Under the pieces are notes generated by a model. It made no database searches, was not told the origin of the DNA, and saw only the letters and a program-made list of their open reading frames with translations. The position numbers and the translations under genes are program-made. Below, piece after piece: positions 8,689 to 19,557 of a DNA stretch of 22,538 nt (position 1 is its first letter; each line of letters opens with the position of its first letter). Source of the stretch: Reclinomonas americana ATCC 50394 (taxonomy: Eukaryota > Jakobida > Jakobea > Jakobida); contig PS015217.1 of the NCBI GenBank assembly GCA_048213135.1, positions 1 through 22,538 of the forward strand, read 5' to 3'.

Positions 8689-9219
8689 NNNNNNNNNNNN
8701 NNNNNNNNNNNNNNNNNNNNNNNNNNNNNNNNNNNNNNNNNNNNNNNNNNNNNNNNNNNNNNNNNNNNNNNNNNNNNNNNNNNNNNNNNNNNNNNNNNNN
8801 NNNNNNNNNNNNNNNNNNNNNNNNNNNNNNNNNNNNNNNNNNNNNNNNNNNNNNNNNNNNNNNNNNNNNNNNNNNNNNNNNNNNNNNNNNNNNNNNNNNN
8901 NNNNNNNNNNNNNNNNNNNNNNNNNNNNNNNNNNNNNNNNNNNNNNNNNNNNNNNNNNNNNNNNNNNNNNNNNNNNNNNNNNNNNNNNNNNNNNNNNNNN
9001 NNNNNNNNNNNNNNNNNNNNNNNNNNNNNNNNNNNNNNNNNNNNNNNNNNNNNNNNNNNNNNNNNNNNNNNNNNNNNNNNNNNNNNNNNNNNNNNNNNNN
9101 NNNNNNNNNNNNNNNNNNNNNNNNNNNNNNNNNNNNNNNNNNNNNNNNNNNNNNNNNNNNNNNNNNNNNNNNNNNNNNNNNNNNNNNNNNNNNNNNNNNN
9201 NNNNNNNNNNNNNNNNNNN
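8689..9219. other. Assembly gap, 531 N
   Basis: A run of N lies between a GA-rich contig end and a GTC/CT-rich contig start. It is the right boundary of the contig suspected of being reversed and sits where an intron of the START gene should be. Confidence 0.98.
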
Positions 9220-9240
9220 GTCGTCGTCGTCGTCGTCGTC

Positions 9241-9315
<75 letters not shown>
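9220..9315. repeat. GTC and CT microsatellites
   Basis: About eight GTC triplets (9220-9242) lead directly into roughly 36 CT dinucleotides. The tract is in the inferred START intron. Confidence 0.95.
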
Positions 9316-9319
<4 letters not shown>

Positions 9320-9715
9320 GAACGCCATCTTTCGTGCTCCCTTCGCAAATGCTGCCCGCCTCGAGATCCATGATCGCCTTTCACTGTTCTTTCTTCCGAC
9401 TGCCGCCGTCCATTCTACACTGTTTTTTCTCTTCTCTCTCTCTCAGTCACTCAGTTTGTCTCTGCCTCTCTGTCTCTTGTCTCTGCCTGTCTGGCTGACT
9501 GGCTGTCTCTCTGCCTCAAAGTCTCTTTCTTTCTTCCTCTTTGTGTCTGCCTCTCTGTCTGATCACTCACTCACTCTGCATCTCCTCCGAATGCCATCTG
9601 TGGTGCTCTTCACAACAGTCGAGATCCATGATCGTCTGTCCTTGTTTCTCTCCTGACCGCCGCCGTCGCTGTGTTGTCCATTCTACACTGTTTCTCTCTC
9701 TCTCTCTCCCTCCCT
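9316..9715. repeat. Direct repeat of about 110 bp, two copies in an intron
   Basis: Copy one (9316-9428) and copy two (9585-9700) share, in order, CCGAA.GCCATCT, GTGCTC, TCGAGATCCATGATCG, GACCGCCGCCGTC or GACTGCCGCCGTC, and TCCATTCTACACTGTTT. About 270 bp separate the two starts. Between them are CTGTCTCTGCCTGTCTGGCT-like degenerate repeats, and after copy two come CT and CCCT runs (9690-9770). No coding sequence was seen from 9220 to 9786. Confidence 0.75.
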
Positions 9716-9786
9716 CCCTCCCTCCCTCCCTCCCCCTTTTTCCTCCCTCCCTCCCTTCCCTCCCTTCCTCATGTGATTCTGTACAG

Positions 9787-10398
9787 GCGCCCTCCGACGT
9801 GCAATGCTTCCCCGACGACGTGATTTACAGTGTGGCGCCGTCGCCGGCAGCCATGCTGGTGGCACCCCGTGATTTTGTGCAGCAGCGTGTGCGCCGGATA
9901 TATTTTGCAGAGGGCGGCAGTGGGTATGAAGGGGCAAGGGGCTCCTTCTCTGTTTCTCTCGGTCGCCGCTCATTCATTGTCGCAGGGACGACCGGATACC
10001 ATCGGCGTATCTCATGCTGTACAAGTCGTGCACACACCCAAAGTGCCCGTCCAGGTCAACACACCATCCGTCGTCTTCTTGCGATGTGCTGTCATCTCAC
10101 ACGCCTGCTTGTGCGTCAGATCGGGTTTCGTGCGGGCACACACGGACATTGGGGCGTACGTGTTGAGACCAGGTCCACGAGAGAACACCACCCGCGTGTT
10201 CCTGATCTCCAATGTCGATGTGGGGGTTCGTCCGTCACGTGCACACCCACTCGTGAAGAAGCTTATGACTAACGTCGTCGCTGCATGCAGGGCAAGGTGC
10301 CAAAGTGGATCGTCAATCGCCTCCTGGGCACTGCACCGGGCAAGTGGTTCAAGACCGTACAACGAGAATGCCTAAAGATGAGCCACGCGCGACTGTAA
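9787..10398 (+). CDS. START-domain lipid-transfer protein, C-terminal half
   Basis: Exons: 9787-9923, 9986-10054, 10120-10225, 10291-10398, phases 2, 2, 0 in agreement; TAA at 10396-10398. The first exon begins in phase 0 after an AG and reads DVQCFPDDVIYSVAPSP, then APRDFVQQRVRR, the typical middle of a START domain. It continues RIPSAYLMLYKSCTHPKCP, GFVRAHTDIGAYVLRP, RVFLISNVDVG and GKVPKWIVNRLLG, ending in the long C-terminal helix that closes the lipid pocket. There is no start codon or N-terminal half on this strand; the matching half is at 7063-7690, minus. The last intron has a clear branch-point-like ATGACTAAC at 10265-10273. The order of elements best resembles PCTP/StarD10-type phospholipid carriers, but the ligand cannot be told. 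Confidence 0.85.
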
Positions 10399-10666
10399 AC
10401 AATGATAGTAGTGACTCGAAGCTCCGACTTGTCTGTCCCACAACCTCGCCCATTCTTCGCCCGCCAACCTCTCCTCCTTGTCTCCACTTTCCACGCTGCC
10501 TCTCCTCTCCTCCTTCTCCTCCTCTCGCCTCCACTGCGCGTGGTTTGCTGGTCCGGCACGGCACTTGCGCACTGGATTGTCTCTGCTGGCCCTCCTCTCC
10601 TTTGCCACTCTCTGCACAGCCGCCACTGCGCCTCTGGTCGACTCTCCCGCACACACTCGTACATTC
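10399..10666. other. Spacer between START and PCMT genes
   Basis: A pyrimidine-rich spacer (CCTCTCCTCC repeated) of 268 bp lies between two genes on the same strand. It must hold the 3' end of the START transcript and the promoter of the PCMT gene. No definite signal was recognised. Confidence 0.5.
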
Positions 10667-11149
10667 ATGGCGTGGCAGTTGCGCTTGAGCGAGCGAGTGA
10701 GCGATTGAGTGTGTGAGAGATTCTCTCCTCACACACTCTGATCGCAGCTGTTCGGCGCATTCGAACGCGGACCTCGCCCGTAACTTGAAAGGTATTGTCC
10801 TCTGTCTCCATTGCCTTTCCTCGACTCACACACACACCTTGCGTCCAGCTGGTCGCCTGTACTCCAACGCGCGAGTCGGCGAAGCTCTGTTGGCCACCGA
10901 TCGCGGTTACTACACGTCGTCATCGCCGTATGAGGATTCTCCGCAACCAATCGGCTACAATGCCACCAGTTGCGCTGTCTTCTCTCGTCTCTTCCGCTGG
11001 TACCTGATCGTCTTGCTGATCATGGAGGGAGAGAGGAGCAGTCTCTGCGCCGCATATGCACGCAATGTGCTTGGAGGCACTGGAGCCGTTCTTGCAGCCG
11101 GGAGCACGGGCACTGGATGTCGGTTCTGGTGCGTTCCGCCTCCTTGCGC

Positions 11150-11181
<32 letters not shown>

Positions 11182-11749
11182 GAGCGTGGGGTCGCACAGG
11201 AACCGGGTATCTGACTGCGGCCATGGCACGCATGGTGGGCGAGTCGGGCAAGGTCGTTGGCGTGGAGCACATTCCCGAGCTGGTGGAGATGTCGCTGGCC
11301 AACGTGCGTCGCGACGATGCCTCGCTGTTGGAGACCGGCCGGGTGGTCATCTCAGGTGAGACGCGCTTCACAGTTTGGTTCTTTTCGCATCTTGCTGGAT
11401 GGATGCCAATCTCGACGGGTGGCATGCAGTTGGCGATGGCCGTCTCGGGTACGAAAGCGAGGGGCCGTACGACGCGATCCATGTGGGCGCGGCCGCGCCA
11501 GGTGACGCACGCACTGTGCTCTTCTCCTTCTACAAAAGAGATGCTTACGTTGATGCGCACAATACAGCCGTCCCCAAGGCGCTCCTGGAGCAACTCAAGG
11601 CTCCCGGTCGCCTGATTATTCCAGTCGGTGACTGGGCGCAGGATTTGCTGCAGATCGACAAGGATGCCGACGGCAACATCACCGAAAAGTCCATTTGCGG
11701 CGTGCGCTACGTCCCTCTCACCGAGCGCGAGAAGCAGTGGCGAAGCTAA
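10667..11749 (+). CDS. PCMT1: Protein-L-isoaspartate O-methyltransferase
   Basis: Seven exons: 10667-10677, 10748-10791, 10849-10968, 11042-11128, 11200-11355, 11430-11501, 11568-11749, giving 223 residues against about 227 in animals; every phase agrees. The enzyme methylates abnormal L-isoaspartyl residues with S-adenosylmethionine, the first step of their repair, normally in the cytosol. Visible in order: MAWH start (animals MAWK), [30 protein letters not shown], the SAM-binding motif [52 protein letters not shown] and the family ending [11 protein letters not shown]. Introns are 57-74 nt. Two of them (at 10678 and 10969) start with GTTGCG, and the near-exact family match on both sides makes these donors firm. 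The first coding exon has only 11 bases. The gene appears intact and functional. Confidence 0.97.
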
Positions 11750-11865
11750 TGCCAGACTCCGCCAATCCTGTACAGCTGCACCACTCCATTGTCACAAAAA
11801 GAAGTAGTAAATTTGAAACAGTGGCATAAAGAGAGCTCCTGTTCCCACAATTTTCACTCCCGTCG
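11750..11865. other. Short convergent 3' spacer
   Basis: Only 116 bp lie between the PCMT stop codon (plus) and the Sfi1-like stop codon (minus). The middle is AT-richer than its surroundings, with GTAAATTTGAAAC and GCATAAAG, and probably carries the polyadenylation sites of both genes, so their 3' UTRs are likely to overlap. Confidence 0.5.
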
Positions 11866-14800
11866 TCACCTACGCGGTGGTGCAGGCGGCTTCTCCGGCG
11901 ACGACAGCGCGCTCAGGCTCAACACACCCTGCTGCAGCAGTGTCCTCATCTGGCGCGTGGCGCTTGTCAGCAACGCACAGCAAGCGTGGTGTCACGACAA
12001 GAACAGAAAGGTAACGCAACATTATCGGGGCCGGTCGACACCCGCTGCGTGTTGAACAGATGCGAGTCCACCATTCGCGCCTGCGCAGCGTGCAGCGGCA
12101 GCGTCTGCAGCTTTGGCGAGTTGGGCACCTCAATCCTGCTCGCAAAGTGTGAGTGCCATGTGATTAGCAGCAACGTCTGTGTGCACACGCACCAGTTCGA
12201 CGACACGGTGACACAGCGCCAGGCATAAAAGACGTTGCAGACGAGACGCCGCCGGTTGAATGCCGCGGCATCCTCCAATCGCTGCTGCCGCAAACGCTGC
12301 TCACCAAGCCGCGTCCTCCACCGACGCCAGTGGCGCATCAACAAGCGACGCGGATTGCCCGCCAATGCCGCTCGCACACCATCCACGAACTGGCGCATGG
12401 CGGCACACTCGCGACGCCACACTCGCCACACGTGTTGCAGTCGGTGGCGGCGAGCTGCATGAAACAAAATGAGGTACGTGCCAAGAGGAACAAGGAAACG
12501 GTCCCATCCCGACGTTTCTCACCCATCTGCGCCGCAGCGGGGACGAGCTTCCGCCTCAACAGGAGCGCACGACGCCAGACCAGCCAGGCCCGATGGCAGG
12601 CGGTGCGCACCTGCATGTGACGCACCAGGGCGGCTTCGTGGAAGGAGGCACGCCACAGACGCCAGGAGCGCGCCAGCGTTGCGCGAGCCCAGCGGCGCTG
12701 GTGTACGGCCTCGCGCAGTCGCATGCACCAGTGCGCAAAGGCTCGTCGCTTTGTGCGGTTATTGGCACGCTGAATCGGGTGATACAGAGAGTGAGGCGCA
12801 GGTACGTAACAGATTCATGCACACGATCAAGCTGCATACCTCACCCACACGCCTCGCCAGGCGAGCCAGCTGCGATTCGTGTCTCCACGTGCACCACGCC
12901 ACTCGCAACTGCAAGCGTGCCATGCGCGCCTCGACTTTGCGGAAACACAGCTCGTCCCACAAATTTTGTCGCACACCCGCCATCCATGCCTGCCACGTGG
13001 TCTGCAACCGAGTGCGACGAACCACGCGCTGCAGGCGACTGGCCAGCGTGATGAGTGCGAGTCGCCGCCGCCACAGCGCAAACACCGGCCGCAGCTCGGT
13101 CAGTCGACGCTTCTGGTGCAGCTTCTCCACGGCCACCTGCACACTCGCACGATGGTGCAGCCGCCTGTGCCAGTGCGACAGGCACGTGCGCAGACTGATG
13201 CCACGCCCCACCGTCGACAGACGGCTGGCAAAGTCGCGCGCACGCACGGTCTCTTGCCGCCACACATCAAAGCACTGCCGCATCGTGTGCACGCGCAGCT
13301 GACGGGTCCTGTGGAACGCGCGCGCAGAGTCGGTCAACGCGCCAGGGGGAAGGAGTGCGAAGCAACGGCACGCATACCTCGCATACAGGCTGAGCATGAG
13401 ATCGCGCTTGCGCGAGAACTCGACACGGCACTGCTGAGCACCCGACACGAACTTGCGCCACTCGCGAAAGGCGCGTCGCAGCTTGCCGGCATCGAGAATT
13501 CCTCGCACATAGTGCACCGTGAGGAGTGCTGCATCCCGTCGCTGCTTGGCGGCACGCCACGCCTGCCATGCCGTCGACTTGGATCGGTGCACTGCCACTT
13601 GCTCCGCCACCGCCTGGTGTCGCAAGAATGAGACAACAACAATCCTCCACAAAAAGACACTCTTGCAGACACGCAACTGCATCCTCGGCATGGGTGCGAC
13701 GCATGTCCACGAAATACTGCCAGGCGTGCCAGTGGCGCCGCAGCAGACGAAGACGATCAAGGGAACCGGCACGCTGCAACTTGCGTCGAATCCACGCCTC
13801 ACGCCAGCTACGCCACATGCGCATCGACAGCTGGCGGTGATAGACGTCGTCCATGTCGAGCAGCTGTAGACGCCGAATGCGATGGTACGCCATGAATGCC
13901 GAAAAGACGTGCACGCACAATCGGTTCAGCTGGGAAACAGACACACATACAGAATGATGTCACAAAGGGAGCGAACAAGAAAAAGAGCACGAGCAAGACG
14001 CACCCGCCGCCGCTCAATGACCGCCGCGATTTGCTGTCGTCGTCGATGCTGCTGCAATCGCGTGCGCCATGTGCGCCAGGCGGCGAGCTGCAGCGGCCCG
14101 AGATACATCAGCGACACCTCCTGACCAGTGGACTGCACATCGCGGCGGTACACGGCATGCGCACGCCACGAGGAGAAACAAGTGGTGATGAGGTTTCTGC
14201 GCAGATTGCGAAGTGAGAATCCACGAGAGCGACCTGCGCGTAGCTGTCGAAAATGAGCGACCCACCGTCGACTCGATGACACGACGAGGAGGATCATGCT
14301 GCGCAGCAGTTGCTGCGCCTGCAGCCGCCGACGCCAGCGCTGAGTGGCGTGACGAAGCAGCGTTTGGTCACGGCGCAGCGAGATGAGCTGGCACAGCAGC
14401 GACTCGTGCAGCCGCATCGCCCAGAAGCGTCGGAATGCCCACAGTACCACGCGACTGCGAGGGGCGATTGAGTGAGCACGGAACCGCCCATTACGAGAGG
14501 AATTGTCGAGACGCACCGTTCAGCCTTGCGGAACTGCTCCAGGAGCGGTTGCATCGACACGCGCCGGTGCGCCCACTGTCGCCACGCCAGAAATTGCTGA
14601 CGCAGTCGCATCTTGGCAAGCACCTTGCCAAAGTCGACACTGGTGGGCAAAAGGACAAGAATTGAGGAATGAAGGAGAGAGGGACACAGAACAAGAGCGG
14701 AAAGTGAGAGAGGAACAGGAAGAAAGAAAGAGGGAAAGGAGATGAGGAGCAACAAGGAGAGAAATGAAGGGAAGAAGAGAGAGGAAAAGAAAGAAGGAGT

Positions 14801-17800
14801 CGGGCAAAGGAGGAGAAGGAGAGGGACAAGGAAGGGAAGACAGGAAAGTGAGCGAAGAACAAAAAAAGAATGAATGGAGAACACGAAGACACAGAACGGA
14901 AGGCGAGCGAGGAACAGGAAGAAACCTGAAGAGAAAGATGATGAAGAAGCTAAGCGGAGAGAGGAACAAGAAAGACAAACGAAGGATGGCGATGTAAGAT
15001 ATGGAAGAGAAGCAGACCGTTGAGAACAGACAGATGAGAGGAACGGAATAACAAGAATAGAGGAATGGAGGAGACGGTGATAAAAGATGTGATGTAAGAG
15101 GTGGCTCGCGACGACACGCAACATGCGACGACGGTGTGAGGAGCGCTGCTGATGACGCGAGATCCAGTGGTCGAGCAGCTGGCGCAGTTCTCGCCGCCGA
15201 CGGAGTTCCTTGAATCGCCGCTGCAGCAGAGCGAGACGAGTGTTGACGTGCCAGTGCGCAAAGGCGGCTCGCTGCAGTGACAAGCGCTGCTGGGACACCA
15301 CACGGACTCTGCAGAGCGATAGCTTGTGATTACGATCACTCCGTTATTGCGAAACGGTGCTTTGATACAAGCACGCAACGACACGGTACGCAGGAATGCC
15401 GCTCGCCGCCAGTGTGCCACGAATGCACCAAAGCACCGCCTGACGGTGTGCTTGTCGGCATGAGTGACAGCCAGCACAAACTTGGCACGACGATGGCGTC
15501 GTGCCTCGAGCATCTGCATCCACCGCCGAAACAGAGCCTCCACGACGAGACCGTTGCTACATATCGCGGAAGTCGTGTCAGCGCCAGCGCATGCAAGAAA
15601 CGCACGTAACCTCAAACTCACCGTCGGTTCCGCACAACCTTTGCCTGGCGTGCTCGCTGCAACCATGCCTTCCACACGGCAAACGTGCGACGCTGCACAC
15701 CGGTCAAGTGCCACGCAACTGCACACGACGGGATAGTGAGAGCGAGTCCGCCAGGCCTCTCAAGTCCCAACTGATACGCAACATGCCCGCAGTTCCCGCC
15801 GATGCCGTCTGCGATCACACCACACATGCCAGTACCGTTGCAGCTGGTGCCTCTCGACAACCAGCGCGCGTGCACGATTGGCCTTTTGCAGTCGCCACCA
15901 CTGCAGCCAGCGGGAGAAGGAGCGAAACCTGCAATAAATTGTGAGGAAATCACGGAGCATCACACTATTCTCTCTTTCCCCCGCGATTCGTAACTGTGCG
16001 GTGCGGCGCCACAGACCCAGCGCTCGCCGTTTCTTGGCCTCCTGCTGTTTCTTGTGACGATGAAACTCGCGCCATTTGGCAAACGCCACGCGCACATGCG
16101 AGCGAGTCCATTGCACGAGAATGGCACGAGCGACTGCCGTGGGCTTGGAGATGCGACGCCAGTAAGCGAACAGCACCCGCTGCGTGGCAAGGTCGCGACG
16201 TCGCTGCAGCGCAACCGCTCCCGTGCGTTGGTGCGCTCGGTCGTCCACAAACCGCATCCACGAGGCCCACACTCGACGACTGCACGTTTCTCGTCAGTCA
16301 AGGCGCGGGCGGAAGAAACAGACGGAAAGCACACGCAACGTCAGTGAGCCACTCCACACGGCGAGCATTTGAGCATAGCGACGGCGCCGTTGGCGACGCA
16401 TTGCCGTGTACTCCAGCCACGCACGAAACGCACGCGCTTGCGTCGCGCACAACCATTGCCGCACGAACCTGCGAAGCAGACCGCACAGCTGCCATCGTGA
16501 CTTCCAGCGCAGATAAAACTGTGGCCGCGTGTGTGCACGAGGGCATGAGAAACGCAGAGATGTGGCGATAGATGGAACATCCAAGAGGTGCACCTTCTGT
16601 ACAGCACTCTGCGTGGATTGACGGCCGGCGACAGCTGCGTGCTGTCGTCGCTCTTTCCGCTGCGGCAAAAACTGCTTCCAGTGCCGAAATGCTCGACCCC
16701 TGCCACCCAGCGAGACGTCAGACGGTGCAATGCATGCTGAAAAAAGTGAAACTTAAACGCAACAAGAGCCGCGCTCGCCAGTTAACAAGGGCCTTGCGCA
16801 GCTGCATCATCGCACGTCGACGACTCTGCCAGCGGTGAAAGAAGCGCTGCTGGATGAGCCGACGGATGGAGACAGTGAGTCGCGTGGAGGTGGTGTGCGC
16901 TTGACGACAAGAGTCGATAAACTTGCACCAGCGCCTCCATGAAACACCTCTGCGAAGGGGGGAAAGTGGAGCGTGAGAGTAGGCAAGATGAAAACAAAGG
17001 TAAGGTTCGCGCAACAGTGTGCTGGACGTCCACAGCGCCAGTGCTTTGCCGGACTTTTGCCGCTTTGCTCGGCAAGCCTCAACAAACCCACTCCATGACC
17101 TTGGTACACAACAGAGAGGGTAGTCGGTCGGGAAGCAGAAGCACAGAGAGAGCACGGCGCAACAAGCTTACACACCGCCAGCACTTGCTCAGACTCTGCC
17201 GGCGCCACCGTTGCACGGCAGCGCGGCACTGCTGCAACCGACGAGCGCGTGCAAACCACCATGCAAACACATGCATCCGCGTCTGCCTGTCCACGTGGTC
17301 CCGGAGCGTGGCTGCCAACTCATGGGCACGCACACGATGCTGAGTCCACGTTTTCCACGCCAGGAGGAACTTGATGCTGCAGTGAGCACAACCAGTTGAT
17401 CAGTGCGGAGGGGGGGCGCGGTTTCCAACAAGAGTCAATCGCACGCACATCTTGCGCCCCATCCACACTTGCAGGTTGCGACGCCCGGCTTCATGTCTGC
17501 GTCGCGCGCGATCAATGAATCCCATCCAGCTGTTCCACGCACGTGACATGGTGCGATGCAGCGCCTTGTGCAACAGACGGCGTGCTTGCAGCCGCCGGTT
17601 GTACATGGCGCGCCAGTGTGCAAAGAACTCGCGCTGCACACTGCGTTCTTGCTGGTACTGCACGTTGGAGACGGAAGTGTGTTCGGCGACACTGCGCTCT
17701 GTCCACTGTCGCCAGGCGGCCCACACGCGACCTCTGCATTATGGGGAAAAGGGAAAAGGGATAGGGAAAGGGAGGGGAGAGAGAGGGGTTTGAGGGAAGG

Positions 17801-17908
17801 AGGGAAAAGGGAAGGGAGAGGGAAATGGAGAGGGAAAGGGAAAGGGAAAGTGAGGAGAGGACGGCGATGGAGGAGTAACAAGGGAAAGACACTGAAGGAG
17901 AGGGAAAC

Positions 17909-17942
<34 letters not shown>

Positions 17943-19466
17943 CGACTTGACGGGGGAGAGGATGAAGGGCTACGAGGGAAGTAAGGGAAGTGGAGAAGGA
18001 GAAGGGAAGAAGAAAGAGATGAGGAAGTAGGACAGGGAGAAGGAAAGCGAAAGAAACTAAGGAGGAGGGAGAGAGAGGCTGGATAGGAGAGAGAGTGAAG
18101 GGTATGAGGGACGGAGGGGCAAGGGAGGAGGAAAGGGAAAGAACTTAAGGAAAGAAAGAAAACTTGACGGGGGAGAGGATGAAAGACTACGAGGAAAGTA
18201 GAAGAGAAAGGGAAAGAAGCTGAGGAGAAGAGGGAGAGAGAGGCATGACAGGGGAGAGAATGAAGGGCGACGAGGGAGGTAAGGGATGTGGAAAATGATG
18301 AGGGAAGAAGAAAGAGATGGGGAAAGAGGCAGGGAGAGGGAAAATGAGTGGGAGAAGGAAGAGAAGAGAGAGGCTGGACAGGGGAGAGAATGAAGAGGTA
18401 AAGATGTGGAGAATGAGGAGGGAAGAAGAAAGAGACGAGATAGTAGGACAGGAAGAGGGAAAGCGATAGAATCTAAGGAGGAGGGAGAGAGAGAGGCTGG
18501 CGGGGGGAGAATGAAGGGCTACGAGGAAGGTAAGGGAAAGGAAGAGTGAAGAAGACAGTGCGGCATCATGACGAAGATGAGGAACTGGAAGAGAAAAAGA
18601 GAGGGAACGGAGGAAGCACAGTGAGAGAAGAAGAAAAACGATGAACATGGAAGCATAGCAAGGCAAACAAGAAGGAAGAAGAACAAGAAGAAGAACAGCA
18701 ACAGGAAGAAGCACACAGACAGCACCTGGTTGTGGAGGACCACAGCAGCATGGCCCGCGTGTGGTGATCACGACGCTGAAGCCGCCGTGCGACATACTGG
18801 CGCCACGAACGCCACGCACTTGCCAGGAGGCTATTGCGCCACTCGCGCAGTGCCTGCCGAGCATGCAAGCGCACTCTCCAGTACTGAAACATGCGTGCCA
18901 TGTACGCCTTTCGCACACGGCCAACAGCAGCTGTCACGGATTTCCACCGCTTCTCGCGCTCAAAGAAACGACGCCACGAGAGGAAGCAACGCGCCCTGCA
19001 TGACGCAGTCATCAGAAGAGCAGTTATACAGGTGGTCGTCTTGAGATGTTACGTACATGGCGCGACCGCTCCAGTGCACCAGGGCGATCTTGGCCTTGTG
19101 ACGAACACTCCTCTACAGCGGCGAGTGCACGTGAAAAAGTGATGGCGCGATAACGAGAGCACGGAAAGCATTCCACCTTGTGATTCAGCCGACCACGCCA
19201 CACCGCCACTGCATCTCGCAACCGGCGCATGTGTTCCATGTGGGCAACGCTCTCTGCCGTGCGATTCACTCGGCGGTGTCGACTCACGAATTGCCGCCAT
19301 GAGTTCCAGGCCTGTGTGCATAAGTGAGCGAGGAGGAGAAAGGAGGAGGAGGAGGAGGAGGAGGAGGAGGAGGAGGAGGAGGAGGAGGAGGAGGAGGAGG
19401 AGGAGGAGGAGGAGGAGGAGGAGGAGGAGGAGGAGGAGGAGGAGGAGGAGGAGGAGGAGGAGGAGG

Positions 19467-19557
<91 letters not shown>

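Noticed and set aside
8654-9384. Frames with Arg-Glu or Ser-Leu repeats
   Set aside because: They are GA/CT microsatellite translations that cross a gap and have no protein homology pattern.
7063-10398. Two separate START-domain genes, each a truncated pseudogene
   Set aside because: The halves are complementary without overlap, with phase-0 sites on both sides and intact exons; a reversed contig explains this more simply.
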